This document shows, in pieces, positions 1 to 10,116 of a stretch of DNA of 64,000 bases. Source of the stretch: Pseudomonas uvaldensis. Its GTDB lineage: Bacteria; Pseudomonadota; Gammaproteobacteria; Pseudomonadales; Pseudomonadaceae. The notes beneath the pieces are model-generated. The model worked only from the letters and a program-made list of their open reading frames with translations, was not told the DNA's origin and ran no database searches. Position 1 is the stretch's first letter, and each line of letters opens with the position of its first letter. The translations under genes were made by a program, and so were the position numbers. The stretch covers positions 186,001 to 250,000 of the forward strand of contig NZ_JAIWKS010000001.1 of NCBI RefSeq assembly GCF_021271205.1. Direction: 5' to 3'.

Positions 1-48
1 GAACGCTGCGCAATATCATGCTGACGCTGGGCAATATGGGTATCTGAT
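1..48 (+). CDS. C-terminal end of a DUF4404-type small protein (partial)
   Basis: Only the last codons are present, read in the frame beginning at base 3 and ending with TGA at 46-48. The visible tail is TLRNIMLTLGNMGI. From memory, this resembles the C-terminus of the short DUF4404 family proteins found beside queF in Pseudomonas. It converges on queF across a REP hairpin. The call depends on 14 residues and remembered gene order, so it is tentative. Confidence 0.5.
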
Positions 49-86
49 CAGTCTCGCCAGCGGGACACGAACCTGCAATGACCTCT

Positions 87-181
87 TGTGGGAGCAAGCC
101 TGCTCGCGATTGCTCCCACACATTCTACATCGAGGCAAGCTGATCCGACGCTTTCGCGGGCTGGCTAGCTCCCGCAGAACT
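87..181. repeat. REP palindrome pair between convergent genes
   Basis: An 11-bp perfect inverted repeat (TGTGGGAGCAA at 87-97, TTGCTCCCACA at 110-120) encloses the REP core GCCTGCTCGCGA. A degenerate REP copy in the opposite orientation follows at about 151-181 (CGCGGGCTGGCTAGCTCCCG). Such inverted REP doublets are typical of intergenic DNA in fluorescens-group Pseudomonas and may stabilise or end convergent transcripts. Confidence 0.75.
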
Positions 182-182
182 C

Positions 183-1013
183 TTATTGACGAACCAGACG
201 ACGGTTCGGCAACTGCACCGTTTCTGTGCTGCGATAGGGATTGATGTCCAGCCCACCCCGGCGTACATACCGCGCATACACCGTCAATTTCTCCGGCTTG
301 AGCAAGCGCTGCAGGTCGAGAAAGATCCGTTCAACGCATTGCTCATGGAAATCCGAATGCTGGCGAAAGCTGACGATGTAGGCCAACAAGCTGGCGTGAT
401 CCAGGGCCGCGCCGCGATATTCCACCGCCACGCTGCCCCAGTCCGGCTGGCTGGTGACTGGGCAGTTGGATTTGAGCAAGTGGCTGTGCAGGCTTTCCTC
501 GACGATGCGCGACGCGTCGCAACGCAGCAATTCCGGACGCGGATGCGCGTAAGAATCGACGCTGATATCCAGGTCATCGATGCACGTGCCGGGCAGTGCC
601 ACCACACCTTCACTTTCCACGTCCTCGAGGCTGCGAATCCGCACCTCCACCGGTTTGCCGGCCGCGGCCGACAAGTCCTCGCGCAAGGTCGCTTCCAAGC
701 TTGCGTTATCGGCGAACGGAGTCTGGTTCAAGGAATTGAGGTACAGCTTGAAGGACTTGGACTCAATGATGTTGGGAGAGTCCGCCGGGATCGCGAATTC
801 ACCGATCGCCACCACTGGTTTGCCGGAGGGTAATAACCACGACAGCTCGAAACAGTTCCAGAAATCCACGCCCTTGTACGGCAGGGTTTCGGCCGTCAGG
901 CCCAGCTCTGCCCATTTCGCGGTGCGCGGGATCGGGAACAACAGTGACGGCGTGTACGTGGCGATATATTCGCTGGACTTGCCCAGCGGCGAGTGTTCGG
1001 CTGCGGGATGCAT
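183..1013 (-). CDS. queF: NADPH-dependent 7-cyano-7-deazaguanine reductase
   Basis: QueF reduces the nitrile of preQ0 to the aminomethyl group of preQ1 in queuosine biosynthesis, in the cytoplasm. The 276-residue product has the length of the long, two-domain (YqfO/QueF type II) enzymes. The QueF NADPH-binding motif [12 protein letters not shown] lies near residue 85, and the active-site cysteine is in [13 protein letters not shown] in the C-terminal half. The start [12 protein letters not shown] is the normal N-terminus for the family. The gene is transcribed alone, with a cupredoxin gene upstream in the same orientation. Nothing is unusual. Confidence 0.97.
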   Translation of the reverse strand: MHPAAEHSPLGKSSEYIATYTPSLLFPIPRTAKWAELGLTAETLPYKGVDFWNCFELSWLLPSGKPVVAIGEFAIPADSPNIIESKSFKLYLNSLNQTPFADNASLEATLREDLSAAAGKPVEVRIRSLEDVESEGVVALPGTCIDDLDISVDSYAHPRPELLRCDASRIVEESLHSHLLKSNCPVTSQPDWGSVAVEYRGAALDHASLLAYIVSFRQHSDFHEQCVERIFLDLQRLLKPEKLTVYARYVRRGGLDINPYRSTETVQLPNRRLVRQ

Positions 1014-1074
1014 GACGGAAACCTGACTGAAGAATCAGCGGATTCTATCAGCCTTTACCGCAGCCTTTGAGTGC

Positions 1075-1614
1075 TTACTGTCTGACGGTCAGGCCCCCTT
1101 TCATTCCAGCCTGGTAATGGCCGGGGATATTGCAGGCAAACTCCAGGCGGGTGGCCTGGCTGAACGTCCATGTCAGTTCAGCCGTCTTGCCCGGCTCCAC
1201 CAATACGCTGTTGGGGTCATCGTGGCGCATACCGGCCTGATCGTGTCCCATCGAGCCGTGAGTCATTGAGCCATGATCCATGGCCGGCGCCATCGCGGTG
1301 GGCGTCAATTGCCCGCTTTGTTGCATCTTCAGCATTTCTTGCTGGTGCTCGGCGTGCATCGTCACATCGCCCAGATTGAATTCATGCAACAACTGTCCTT
1401 TATTGATCAGCACGAACCGCACGGTTTCGCCAGTCTTGATGTCGAGTTCGCGGGGGTTGAAGGTCATGTCTCCCATGACCACCTTAATGCTGCGGCTCGC
1501 CTCGGCAGCCGATGCCGGACGGCCAAATTCAAAATGTCGGCCCGGCGACGCCCACGACGACGCACTGAAGGCCAGCGCACAAGCAGCCACGATCAAACGT
1601 TTCCCCATCAACAT
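1075..1614 (-). CDS. Periplasmic cupredoxin-family copper-binding protein
   Basis: A 179-residue exported protein: signal peptide (MLMGKRLIVAACALAF...SSWA), then a plastocyanin-like fold. Likely copper ligands are the His in LLHEFNLG and the Cys, His and Met in FACNIPGHYQAGMKG. A Met/His-rich stretch (MDHGSMTHGSMGHDQAGM) in the middle is typical of copper-tolerance proteins of the CopI type. I chose the ATG at 1614 because GGAG lies 7 bases upstream; an in-frame ATG at 1620 has GGAG only 1 base away. It faces the copRS genes across a shared control region, so a role in periplasmic copper handling under CopRS control is likely (inference). Confidence 0.85.
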   Translation of the reverse strand: MLMGKRLIVAACALAFSASSWASPGRHFEFGRPASAAEASRSIKVVMGDMTFNPRELDIKTGETVRFVLINKGQLLHEFNLGDVTMHAEHQQEMLKMQQSGQLTPTAMAPAMDHGSMTHGSMGHDQAGMRHDDPNSVLVEPGKTAELTWTFSQATRLEFACNIPGHYQAGMKGGLTVRQ

Positions 1615-1692
1615 GTCCATACTCCAATCGGATTAGGTTCAGCCTGTGGGAAACTCTATCCTTACAGCGCTGCCAGTCGGCTGACAGCTCGA

Positions 1693-1706
1693 TTACAACT
1701 TTGTCA
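1693..1706. promoter_or_regulatory. CusR/CopR-like copper box
   Basis: TTACAACTTTGTCA differs by one base from the palindrome TGACAANNTTGTCA used by CusR/CopR-type regulators. It lies between the divergent cupredoxin and copR genes, 79 bases upstream of the cupredoxin start and 64 upstream of copR, where one operator could serve both promoters. Confidence 0.6.
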
Positions 1707-1769
1707 GCTTGCGTCGCGACGGTACCTGCTGCGGTATAAAGCTGCGTCCAACAATGTCTGGGGCTGTGC

Positions 1770-2450
1770 ATGAAACTGCTGATCGTCGAAGACCAAACGA
1801 AAACCGGTCAATACCTGCGCCAGGGCCTGAGCGAAGCCGGGTTCAATGCCGACCTGGTGGCCGATGGCATCACGGGCCAGCAACTGGCCCTGAGCGGCGA
1901 TTACGCTCTGTTGATTCTCGATGTGATGCTGCCCGGCCGTGACGGCTGGCAGATTCTGCAGGCGGTCCGCGGCGCCGGGCTGGATACACCCGTGCTGTTT
2001 CTCACGGCACGAGACGCGGTTCAGGACCGGGTGCATGGCCTGGAACTGGGCGCCGACGACTATCTGGTCAAGCCCTTCGCCTTTTCCGAATTGCTGGCGC
2101 GCGTGCGAAGCCTGTTGCGTCGGGGCAGTTCGACGCCTCTGGAAACCAGCCTGCAACTGGCGGATCTGCGTCTGGACCTGATCCGTCGCCGCGTCGAACG
2201 CAGTGGTCGGCGCATCGACCTTACCGCCAAGGAGTTCGCCTTGCTGGAAATGCTCCTGCGTCGACAGGGCGAAGTGCTGCCCAAGTCGCTGATCGCTTCG
2301 CAAGTCTGGGACATGAATTTCGACAGTGATACCAACGTCATCGAAGTCGCGATCCGGCGACTGAGGATCAAGATTGACGACGACTTTCCCTGCAAGCTCA
2401 TTCACACCGTACGCGGCATGGGCTATGTGCTTGAAGAGCGCAGCCTGTGA
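1770..2450 (+). CDS. copR: Copper/heavy-metal response regulator, OmpR family
   Basis: A 226-residue two-component regulator. The receiver domain carries the acidic pocket (VED near residue 7), phosphoacceptor Asp51 in LLILDVMLP and the conserved Lys in VKPF. The C-terminal winged-helix domain has the usual RxLR...[10 protein letters not shown]...[10 protein letters not shown] features. It overlaps the sensor kinase gene by 4 bases and faces a cupredoxin gene, so copper is the probable signal; CusR or IrlR-type naming would be equally valid. It presumably binds the palindrome at 1693-1706. Confidence 0.88.
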   Translation: MKLLIVEDQTKTGQYLRQGLSEAGFNADLVADGITGQQLALSGDYALLILDVMLPGRDGWQILQAVRGAGLDTPVLFLTARDAVQDRVHGLELGADDYLVKPFAFSELLARVRSLLRRGSSTPLETSLQLADLRLDLIRRRVERSGRRIDLTAKEFALLEMLLRRQGEVLPKSLIASQVWDMNFDSDTNVIEVAIRRLRIKIDDDFPCKLIHTVRGMGYVLEERSL

Positions 2451-3799
2451 AAAGCCAGTGGTCATTGAGCAGTCGCCTCGCGCTGTTGTTTGCCGCGTGT
2501 ACCGCCGTGGTCTCGTTGTTTGCCGGATTGCTGTTCAGCCGCGGCAGCGAGGCGCACTTCATCGAGCTGGATCAACAGCTGCTGGAAGGCAGGCTGATCG
2601 GCCTGCGCCGAACCGTACAAGGTCTCGACGCCGAGCAGCTGCGCAGGCGCTTGGAGGACGAACTGAGTCGCCAGTCCGATCTGGCGTTGCGTATCAAGGA
2701 CAGCAACGGCGTACGCTGGTATGACAGTTCGATCCGGATTCCGGCGCAACTACCGGAAAGACCCGGCCTGTCGACCCTCAGCGACGCGGACAGCGATTAT
2801 CGGGTGCTCAATGCACCGCTCGATCCCGGTCGTCCAGGCTCGCCGCAACTGACACTGCTGCTGGACATCACGCATCATCAGCACTTCCTGCAACGCATGC
2901 AGCGCCTGATCTGGCTGACAGTAGGACTTTCCGCCCTGGCCACCGCCCTGCTCGGTGCCTGGGCCGCACGACGCGCCCTGCGACCTTTACGCCGCATGGG
3001 GACAATCGCCGGTAATGTCTCGGCCCGCTCCCTCAACGCCCGCCTGCCCCAGGAACAAATGCCTGCCGAACTGGCCGAACTGGCCCACAGCATCAACGCC
3101 ATGCTCGCACGCCTCGACGACGCCTTTCAGCGGCTCTCGGCATTCTCCGCCGACATCGCTCATGAGCTGCGCACGCCACTGTCGAACCTGCTGACCCATA
3201 CCCAGGTCACCCTCACCCGCGAACGCTCCCTGGAGGATTACCGCGAGGCGCTGCACAGCAACCTTGAAGAATTGCAATGGATGGCGCAAATGGTCAACGA
3301 CATGCTATTCCTGGCCAAGGCCGACCACGGCCTGCTGGCACCCAACCGTGAGCGATTGGCCCTGGCTGAGGAAATCGATGTGCTGCTGGAATTCTTCGCG
3401 CCCTTGGCCGAGGACGTCGGTGTCCGGTTGAACCGGGAAGGCGATGGTCGTGTCGAGGGAGACCGCAGCATGCTCCGCCGGGCCTTTTCCAACCTGCTGG
3501 ACAATGCCTTGCGCTTCACCCCCGCCGACGGCGAAGTGCGAATACGGATCATCGACGGCCCGCATGTGCTGAAAATCCATGTGGAGAACAGCGGCGAAGG
3601 CATCCCGGCGGACTTGCTGCCGCGCCTGTTCGATCGTTTCTACCGCGCCGACCCGGCCCGCCAGGAAGGCAGCAGCGAACACGCCGGGCTGGGCCTGGCC
3701 ATCACCCGCTCGATCATTCGTGCTCACGGTGGGGACATCCATTGTGAATCAGTCGATGGCTGGACGCGGTTCATGATTGAGTTGCCAAAGGCTGATTGA
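2447..3799 (+). CDS. copS: Heavy-metal sensor histidine kinase
   Basis: A 450-residue inner-membrane kinase of the CopS/CusS/IrlS type. It has an N-terminal membrane helix (residues about 8-28), a periplasmic sensor region, a second helix near 150-170, a HAMP segment, the HisKA box with phospho-His in [14 protein letters not shown], and HATPase motifs [16 protein letters not shown] and [10 protein letters not shown]. Its ATG overlaps the copR stop (ATGA), so the two are translationally coupled. The predicted role is sensing periplasmic copper and phosphorylating CopR. Confidence 0.88.
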   Translation: MKSQWSLSSRLALLFAACTAVVSLFAGLLFSRGSEAHFIELDQQLLEGRLIGLRRTVQGLDAEQLRRRLEDELSRQSDLALRIKDSNGVRWYDSSIRIPAQLPERPGLSTLSDADSDYRVLNAPLDPGRPGSPQLTLLLDITHHQHFLQRMQRLIWLTVGLSALATALLGAWAARRALRPLRRMGTIAGNVSARSLNARLPQEQMPAELAELAHSINAMLARLDDAFQRLSAFSADIAHELRTPLSNLLTHTQVTLTRERSLEDYREALHSNLEELQWMAQMVNDMLFLAKADHGLLAPNRERLALAEEIDVLLEFFAPLAEDVGVRLNREGDGRVEGDRSMLRRAFSNLLDNALRFTPADGEVRIRIIDGPHVLKIHVENSGEGIPADLLPRLFDRFYRADPARQEGSSEHAGLGLAITRSIIRAHGGDIHCESVDGWTRFMIELPKAD

Positions 3800-3811
3800 G
3801 CACCCACCAAC

Positions 3812-3843
3812 CTGTGGCGAGGGGATTCGTTCCTTCGCCACAG
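3812..3843. terminator. Hairpin between convergent copS and lolE
   Basis: CTGTGGCGA (3812-3820) pairs perfectly with TCGCCACAG (3835-3843). The hairpin lies midway between two converging genes and could serve both, but there is no T-run, so it may instead be a REP-like palindrome. Confidence 0.5.
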
Positions 3844-3858
3844 AAAGCTACGTCGACG

Positions 3859-5103
3859 TCAGGAATACCGCAACGCCTGCGCCGGCTCGGTCTTTGCCGC
3901 ACGCCAGGCCGGGTAGATCGTGGCGAGGAAGCTCAGGATGAAACCTGCCGAACAGATCAACACCACGTCGCCACGCTGAAGCTCCGACGGCAGGTTGCTG
4001 ACGAAATAAACGTCGGAACTGAAGATGTGCTGACCACTGACGCGCTCCAGCCAGCCCACCAGCTCACTGACATTCAACGCCGCGATCACACCCAGTACGC
4101 CGCCGATCACCGTGCCGACGATACCGATCACTGTGCCCTGGACCATGAAGATCGCCATGATCTGCCGTGGCGTGGCACCGATGGTTCGCAGGATCGCGAT
4201 GTCCGCGCCCTTTTCGTTCACCACCATGATCAGGGTCGCGATGATGTTGAACGCCGCCACCGCGACGATCATCAGCAACAGCAGTCCGATCATGGTCTTT
4301 TCCATTTTCATTGCGCTGAACAGGCTGCCCTGGGTGTGGGTCCAGTCGTCGGCCTTGAACCCGGCGCCCAGACTCGCGGCGATGTCACCGGAAACCTTCG
4401 GCGCGGCGTACAGATCCTTCACCGCCAGGCGCACGCTCTGCACCTGGTCCGGCTGCCAGTGCTGCATTTGCGCGGCGTCGGCCAGGTGAATCAGCGCCAT
4501 GGAGCCATCCAGCTCGGCGCCCACCTTGAACACACCCACCACGTTCAGTCGCTGCATGCGTGGAGTGATTCCCCCCGGCGCGGTGCTGACTTCCGGCACG
4601 ATCAAGGTCAGTTTGTCGCCGACGTTCAAACGGAAGCGCCGAGCCGTGATTTCACCGATCACCACACCATATTCGCCCGGCTTCAGGGCATCGAGACGCC
4701 CCTGGACGATATGCTGGGCCACGATGGAGACCTTGCCTTCCTGCGCAGGATCGATACCGCTGATCTGGATCGGCTGCATCGAACCTTTATGACTCAACAT
4801 GCCTTCCATCTCGGTGAACGGCACGGCGGCCGTTACCTCGGGATTTTTCAGCGCCGCGGCGGCCACCGGCTGCCAATCGTCAATGGGATTGACCCCGACA
4901 ATGGTGGCGTGGGGCACCATGCCCAGGATGCGCGAGCTCATTTCACGCTGAAAGCCGTTCATCACCGAGAGCACCACGATCATCGCCAGCACACCCAGGG
5001 CGAGGCCGATCATCGACGTCATGGAGATGAACGAAACGAAGCGATTGCGGCGCTTGGCACGGGTATAGCGCGTGCCGATAAAGATCGATAACGGTCTGAA
5101 CAT
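3859..5103 (-). CDS. lolE: Lipoprotein-releasing ABC transporter permease, LolE-type
   Basis: A 414-residue FtsX/MacB-type permease of the LolCDE complex, which extracts mature lipoproteins from the inner membrane and passes them to LolA. It has an N-terminal membrane helix (about 24-48), a large periplasmic domain and three C-terminal helices. I take the ATG at 5103 (MFRPLSIFIGTRYT), matching its paralogue upstream, rather than an in-frame start 12 codons earlier. It is last in the lolC-lolD-lolE operon and is clearly homologous to the lolC product; which is C and which is E is assigned by order only. Confidence 0.9.
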   Translation of the reverse strand: MFRPLSIFIGTRYTRAKRRNRFVSFISMTSMIGLALGVLAMIVVLSVMNGFQREMSSRILGMVPHATIVGVNPIDDWQPVAAAALKNPEVTAAVPFTEMEGMLSHKGSMQPIQISGIDPAQEGKVSIVAQHIVQGRLDALKPGEYGVVIGEITARRFRLNVGDKLTLIVPEVSTAPGGITPRMQRLNVVGVFKVGAELDGSMALIHLADAAQMQHWQPDQVQSVRLAVKDLYAAPKVSGDIAASLGAGFKADDWTHTQGSLFSAMKMEKTMIGLLLLMIVAVAAFNIIATLIMVVNEKGADIAILRTIGATPRQIMAIFMVQGTVIGIVGTVIGGVLGVIAALNVSELVGWLERVSGQHIFSSDVYFVSNLPSELQRGDVVLICSAGFILSFLATIYPAWRAAKTEPAQALRYS

Positions 5104-5164
5104 TCGGGGCACCGTAAAAGAATGAATGACCCGGTGCATGCATCCAGCGCCGGGTTCCGGTCGG

Positions 5165-5863
5165 TCAGATAGGCGTCAGGCAACCTTCCTGCAGATGCAG
5201 GACACGATCCATCTGCCGGGCCAGGTTCATGTCGTGGGTGACCACCAGGAAGGCGGTGCGCAACGAGGTACTGAGCTCCAGCATCAGATCCTGAATGCCT
5301 TGGGCAGTGTGGGAGTCGAGGTTGCCGGTCGGCTCATCGAGCATCACCAGCCCTGGCTTGTTGACCAGGGCCCGGGCAATCGCCACCCGCTGGCGCTCGC
5401 CGCCGGACAGTTCGGCCGGCTTGTGTTCCAGGCGATGCCCGAGACCGACCCTCTCCAGCAACGCGGTGGCGCGCTGACGGGCCTCGGGGATCGCGGTGCT
5501 ACCGATCAACAGCGGCATGCAGACGTTTTCCAGCGCAGTGAATTCAGGCAGCAAATGGTGGAACTGGTAGACGAAGCCCAGGGAGCGGTTTCGCAGCAAG
5601 CCTCGGCCCTTCTCGTTCAACGCGGAAAGCTCCTCGCCCGCCAGCCAGACACTGCCGGCGGTCGGCGTGTCGAGCCCCCCCAGCAAGTTGAGCAAGGTAC
5701 TCTTGCCCGACCCGGAAGTACCGACAATCGCCACGCGCTCGCCGGGATGCAGCTCCAGTTGCAGGCCCGACAACACCACCACCGACTCTGGCCCTTCCTC
5801 GTAGGATTTGCTCAGATTGCGGCAGCTCAAGATTGCTTTTTCACTCATGCCCGACTCACTCAT
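5165..5863 (-). CDS. lolD: Lipoprotein-releasing system ATP-binding protein
   Basis: A 232-residue ABC ATPase: Walker [11 protein letters not shown]-loop region [11 protein letters not shown] (typical of LolD), signature [15 protein letters not shown] and Walker [13 protein letters not shown]. It energises LolC/LolE. The ATG at 5863 has GGAGG 9 bases upstream and overlaps the lolC stop by 8 bases. A second ATG at 5848 ([12 protein letters not shown]) is where many relatives are annotated, so the start is uncertain by five codons. Confidence 0.95.
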   Translation of the reverse strand: MSESGMSEKAILSCRNLSKSYEEGPESVVVLSGLQLELHPGERVAIVGTSGSGKSTLLNLLGGLDTPTAGSVWLAGEELSALNEKGRGLLRNRSLGFVYQFHHLLPEFTALENVCMPLLIGSTAIPEARQRATALLERVGLGHRLEHKPAELSGGERQRVAIARALVNKPGLVMLDEPTGNLDSHTAQGIQDLMLELSTSLRTAFLVVTHDMNLARQMDRVLHLQEGCLTPI

Positions 5864-7106
5864 AACGTAACGCCTCCGCCGGCTGGGTGCGCGCGGCACG
5901 CCAGGCTGGATACAGGGTGGCGAGGAAACTCAGGACCAACGCGGCGCCGCACACCATCAACACATCATCGGCCTGCAATTGTGAAGGCAGGTAGTCGATG
6001 AAATAGACGTCGGCGTTGAGAAATTTGTGCCCGATCAGGCTTTCGAGGCCAGCAATCGCGGCGCTGACATTCAATGCCGCGAACATGCCGACCAGGGCGC
6101 CGACGAGCGTACCGATCACGCCGATGACCGTGCCCTGGACCATGAAGATCCGCATGATCTGACCCGGCGTGGCGCCCAATGTGCGCAGGATGGCGATGTC
6201 GCCCTTCTTGTCGTTCACCACCATCACCAGCGTGGAAATGATGTTGAACGCCGCAACGGCGACGATCAGCAGCAACAGCAGCCCGATCATGGCCTTTTCC
6301 ATCCGGATCGCCTGGTACAGATTACCGTGGGTACGGGTCCAGTCACGGGCGTAGTAGCGGTCTTCGCCGAGTTGCTGGGCAATGGTCCACGCGACACGCG
6401 GCGCCTGGAACAGATCGTCGAACTTCAATCGCAGCCCCTGAACCTGATCCGGCTTCCAGCGATGCAGACGCGCCAGGTCCTGAAGGTTGGTGACGCCCAG
6501 GTAGCCGTCGAGTTCACCGGCGCCGACATGGAAAATGCCGACCACAGTAAAGCGCTTCATGCGCGGGAACATGCCGCCCGGGGTCACGGTGACTTCCGGG
6601 GCGACAAAGGTCAACTTGTCGCCAATGGCTACGCCGAGCTTGGCCGCGGCCTTGTCGCCGATGACGATGCCGAAGCCGCCCGGCGCCAGGTCATCGAGTT
6701 TCCCCTGTTTCATGAAATTGTCGATGATCGACACATTCCGCTCGAGCCCGGGGTCGATGCCGTTGAGCAAGACCTTGGACACCTTGCCATCGTTGGTCAG
6801 CAGCCCCTGCATCTGGGTGAACGGCGCCACGGCCAGCACCTGCGGGTTCCGCTTGACCTTGTCGGCCAGGGTCGGCCAGTCGCTGATGGCTTCGCCGGAT
6901 TCCAGCGTCGCATGGGGCACCATGCCGAGCACGCGGGTGCGCATCTCATGGTCGAAGCCGTTCATCACCGACAGCACGACGATCATCACGACCACGCCAA
7001 GGGCCAGCCCGATGATGGACGTCAGGGAAATGAACGATACGAAATGATTGCGACGTTTTGCACGGGTATAACGCGTGCCGATAAATACGAAGAGAGGTCT
7101 GAACAT
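5856..7106 (-). CDS. lolC: Lipoprotein-releasing ABC transporter permease, LolC-type
   Basis: A 416-residue permease with the same layout as the downstream paralogue: N-terminal [20 protein letters not shown], first membrane helix at about 24-48, a periplasmic domain, and three C-terminal helices ending in [22 protein letters not shown]. It is the first gene of the lol operon and overlaps lolD. Together with LolD and LolE it forms the inner-membrane lipoprotein release complex. Confidence 0.92.
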   Translation of the reverse strand: MFRPLFVFIGTRYTRAKRRNHFVSFISLTSIIGLALGVVVMIVVLSVMNGFDHEMRTRVLGMVPHATLESGEAISDWPTLADKVKRNPQVLAVAPFTQMQGLLTNDGKVSKVLLNGIDPGLERNVSIIDNFMKQGKLDDLAPGGFGIVIGDKAAAKLGVAIGDKLTFVAPEVTVTPGGMFPRMKRFTVVGIFHVGAGELDGYLGVTNLQDLARLHRWKPDQVQGLRLKFDDLFQAPRVAWTIAQQLGEDRYYARDWTRTHGNLYQAIRMEKAMIGLLLLLIVAVAAFNIISTLVMVVNDKKGDIAILRTLGATPGQIMRIFMVQGTVIGVIGTLVGALVGMFAALNVSAAIAGLESLIGHKFLNADVYFIDYLPSQLQADDVLMVCGAALVLSFLATLYPAWRAARTQPAEALRYE

Positions 7107-7200
7107 GTCGGGGCTTGTTCGGAGGGAAAAGAAACGTCCTTGTGGCGGGGGTCACAAACCAGCTTTACACTCAGACCACCGCCGCTACCATGGGTTCGCC

Positions 7201-7797
7201 ATGTCGACATTAGATGAAGAAGATCGCCGCGAATACTACCGTATCGAGGACACGATCGCACTGGAAATTCGGCCCCTGTCCATTCCGGAAGCTGCCGGCC
7301 TGGATGTGTTGCAGGATGCGTCTCCATTATTCAACCTGCTCAGCGAACTGCACCTGAGCGAATTCGAGTCGCAACACCTGCTACGCCAGATCAGCGAGCG
7401 TGAACGCAGCATCGCGGCGTACCTCAAGGTGATGAACAAGCGCATCGACCTTCTCAGCCAGGTCATTGCCCTGACAGTACTGGGGGAAATCGGCGAACCG
7501 CAGCCGGTGATCATTTCCGAAGGCGGCATTGACTTCCAGCACCCCACCCCCATCGCCATCGGCGCGCACCTGTCGATCAAGATGGTGCTGATGCCCCAGG
7601 CCCTGGGCCTGTTGCTGCGGGCGCGGGTCACCCATTGCGATCCCAAGGGTGAGGGCTACGACGTCGGCACCGAATTCGAGCGCCCCACCGATGCCCAACG
7701 CCAGTTGCTGGCCCGCTACATCCTGCAGAAACAGGCACAAGAACGTCGCCTGGCGCGGGAACTGAACGAATCAGGTACCAATAAGGAACAACCGTGA
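7201..7797 (+). CDS. PilZ domain-containing protein
   Basis: A 198-residue cytoplasmic protein. The N-terminus has RREYYRIEDTI, an RxxxR-like c-di-GMP contact, and a PilZ-type beta-barrel follows (VIISEGGIDFQHPTPIAIGAHLS..., the D/NxSxxG-like element being SEGGI). A helical region lies between them. I use the ATG at 7201 because upstream in-frame codons read into the lolC promoter. It overlaps the next gene (GDPD) by 4 bases. Its exact target is unknown. Confidence 0.85.
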   Translation: MSTLDEEDRREYYRIEDTIALEIRPLSIPEAAGLDVLQDASPLFNLLSELHLSEFESQHLLRQISERERSIAAYLKVMNKRIDLLSQVIALTVLGEIGEPQPVIISEGGIDFQHPTPIAIGAHLSIKMVLMPQALGLLLRARVTHCDPKGEGYDVGTEFERPTDAQRQLLARYILQKQAQERRLARELNESGTNKEQP

Positions 7798-8516
7798 CCC
7801 TCATTTATGGCCACCGCGGCGCCAAGGGCGAAGCGCCGGAAAATACCCTGACCGGTTTTCAGGAATGTCTCAAGCACGGCGTGCGCCGTTGCGAACTGGA
7901 CCTGCATCTGTCCATGGATGGCGAGTTGATGGTCATTCACGACCCGACCCTCAAGCGCACCACGGATCGCCGAGGCAAGGTGGTCGAACATACCGCCGCC
8001 GAGCTGGTGACCTACGATGCGCGCAAAGGCGGCCCGGGCTGGATCACACCCTGCCCGATTCCGCGCCTGGAAGAGCTGTTCGAGAAATGTGATTTCGAAC
8101 ATTGGCAACTGGAGGTCAAAAGCGCATCACGGACCCGTGCGGCAGCCACGGTGCTGGGTATTCGTGAAATGGCGCAGCGGTTCGGGCTACTCGACAAGAT
8201 CACCATCACCTCCAGCTCCCGCGAAGTGCTCAAGGCCGCCCTGGAGCTGACACCGGATATTTCCCGTGGTCTGGTGGCGGAATACGCCTGGCTCGACCCA
8301 CTGAAAGTCGCGCAGAGCTATGGCTGTGAGATTCTGGCGCTGAACTGGACGCTCTGTACGCCGGAACGCCTGATCAAGGCGCAGCGTCAAGGCCTGCATG
8401 TCTCGGTGTGGACCGTCAACGAGCCCGCGCTCATGCGCAGGCTCGCCGACTTTGGCGCTGACAGCCTGATTACAGACTTTCCCGGTTTGGCCACTGCCAC
8501 GCTCGAGAATTGCTGA
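7794..8516 (+). CDS. Glycerophosphodiester phosphodiesterase
   Basis: A 240-residue GDPD (UgpQ/GlpQ-type) enzyme that hydrolyses glycerophosphodiesters to glycerol-3-phosphate and an alcohol. Motifs: GHRGAKGEAPENT at the N-terminus (catalytic His and Arg), ELDLHLSMDGELMVIHDPTLKRTTD (metal-binding Glu/Asp and the second catalytic His) and a C-terminal VSVWTVN. No signal peptide, so cytoplasmic. It starts at GTG 7794, overlapping the PilZ gene stop, which implies co-expression. Confidence 0.93.
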   Translation: MTLIYGHRGAKGEAPENTLTGFQECLKHGVRRCELDLHLSMDGELMVIHDPTLKRTTDRRGKVVEHTAAELVTYDARKGGPGWITPCPIPRLEELFEKCDFEHWQLEVKSASRTRAAATVLGIREMAQRFGLLDKITITSSSREVLKAALELTPDISRGLVAEYAWLDPLKVAQSYGCEILALNWTLCTPERLIKAQRQGLHVSVWTVNEPALMRRLADFGADSLITDFPGLATATLENC

Positions 8517-8527
8517 AATCGGTCTCC

Positions 8528-8552
8528 CCGGCCGGCTCAGGCCACCGGCCGG
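8528..8552. terminator. GC-rich hairpin between GDPD and sthA
   Basis: CCGGCCGG at 8528-8535 and again at 8545-8552 (self-complementary) forms a hairpin in the 42-bp gap between convergent genes. There is no T-run, so terminator function is only inferred. Confidence 0.4.
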
Positions 8553-8558
8553 AGCCGC

Positions 8559-9953
8559 TCAAAAAAGCCGGTTGAGCCCGTCGTAGGCCGCTACCCGATA
8601 GGCTTCGGCCATGGTCGGGTAGTTGAATGTGGTGTTGACGAAGTACTTCAGCGTGTTCAACTCGCCCGGCTGGTTCATGATGGCCTGACCAATGTGGACG
8701 ATCTCCGAAGCCTGGTAGCCGAAGCAGTGCACACCCAGCACTTCCAGTGTCTCGCGGTGGAAGAGAATCTTCAGCATGCCTTGCGGCTCGCCGGCGATCT
8801 GCGCCCGCGCCATGCTCTTGAAGAACGCCTTGCCCACTTCATACGGCACCTTGGCCTGGGTCAGTTCCTGCTCGTTCTTGCCGATCGAGCTGATCTCGGG
8901 AATGGTGTAGATGCCGGTCGGCACGTCGTTCACAAAGCGCCAGCTGCCGTTGTCGACGATGCTACCGGCGGCGGAACGCCCCTGGTCGTGGGCAGCGCTG
9001 GCCAGGCTCGGCCAGCCGATCACGTCACCGGCGCCGTAGATGTTCGGCACGCAGGTGCGATAGTTCTCGTCTACTTCGATCTGGCCGCGACTGTTGACCT
9101 TCACACCGATATTTTCCAGGCCCAGGGCGTCGGTGTTGCCGGTGCGACCGTTGCACCAGAGCAAGGCGTCGGCCTTGATCTTCTTGCCGGACTTGAGGTG
9201 CAGGATCACGCCGTTGTCCACGCCCTCGACGCGGTCGTACTCTTCGTTGTGGCGCACGGTGATGTTGTTGTTGCTGAAGTGATAGCTCAGGGCCTGGGAG
9301 ATTTCCGAATCCAGGAAGCTGAGCAACTGACCGCGGTTGTCCACCAGTTCCACCAGCACACCCAGGCCGCTGAAGATCGAGGCATATTCGCATCCGATCA
9401 CGCCGGCACCGTAGACAATCAGCTTACGCGGGGTATGGCCGAGGCTCAGGATGGTGTCGCTGTCGTAGATACGCGCATGGTTGAAGTCGATATCGGCCGG
9501 GCGATACGGGCGCGAGCCGGTGGCGATGATGATGTGCTTGGCCACCAGCTTTTCCACGACGCCGTTGCCACAGACCACTTCGACAGTCTGCTCGTCGGCG
9601 AAGCTGCCGGTGCCGAAGAACACGTCCACGCGATTGCGGGCGTAGTAGCCCGTACGCGAAGCCACCTGCTTGGAAATGACTTTCTCGGCGCTCTTGAGTA
9701 CGTCCGGGAAGGAGAACCAGCGCGGTTCGCCAATGGCCCGGAACATCGGGTTGGTGTTGAACTGCATGATCTGCCGGACCGAGTGACGCAAGGCCTTGGA
9801 CGGGATGGTACCCAGGTGGGTGCAGTTGCCGCCGACCTGGCGACGGCTGTCGACCATTGCCACCTTGCGTCCTGCCTTGGCGGCGTTCATTGCCGCGCCT
9901 TCTCCCGCCGGGCCGGAACCCAGTACCACCACGTCGTAGTTGTAGACAGCCAT
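8559..9953 (-). CDS. sthA: Soluble pyridine nucleotide transhydrogenase
   Basis: A 464-residue FAD flavoprotein that moves reducing equivalents between NADPH and NAD+ in the cytoplasm. The N-terminal FAD site is [17 protein letters not shown], the NAD(P) site is [17 protein letters not shown], and the C-terminal dimerisation domain is intact. The first redox region reads [16 protein letters not shown]: one cysteine instead of the CxxxxC disulfide of lipoamide dehydrogenase, as expected for SthA. Confidence 0.97.
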   Translation of the reverse strand: MAVYNYDVVVLGSGPAGEGAAMNAAKAGRKVAMVDSRRQVGGNCTHLGTIPSKALRHSVRQIMQFNTNPMFRAIGEPRWFSFPDVLKSAEKVISKQVASRTGYYARNRVDVFFGTGSFADEQTVEVVCGNGVVEKLVAKHIIIATGSRPYRPADIDFNHARIYDSDTILSLGHTPRKLIVYGAGVIGCEYASIFSGLGVLVELVDNRGQLLSFLDSEISQALSYHFSNNNITVRHNEEYDRVEGVDNGVILHLKSGKKIKADALLWCNGRTGNTDALGLENIGVKVNSRGQIEVDENYRTCVPNIYGAGDVIGWPSLASAAHDQGRSAAGSIVDNGSWRFVNDVPTGIYTIPEISSIGKNEQELTQAKVPYEVGKAFFKSMARAQIAGEPQGMLKILFHRETLEVLGVHCFGYQASEIVHIGQAIMNQPGELNTLKYFVNTTFNYPTMAEAYRVAAYDGLNRLF

Positions 9954-10116
9954 GCGTACTCCTCAGAACAGGCCGCGGTACCCGGTATGGTACCGACGGC
10001 TAAATCACGTCGGGTTGCGACATGAAGGAACAATTTTGAGCCGGTTCACGGATCCGGCCGCAGTCTATAGAAGCTTCAACGCCGCGCACATTACCCCTTG
10101 GTCGCGTCAGAGGCTA
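9954..10116. other. Upstream region of sthA
   Basis: About 160 bp holding the presumed sthA promoter (minus strand). I see no gene and no convincing operator here. The right edge abuts the palindromic element at 10117. Confidence 0.5.
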
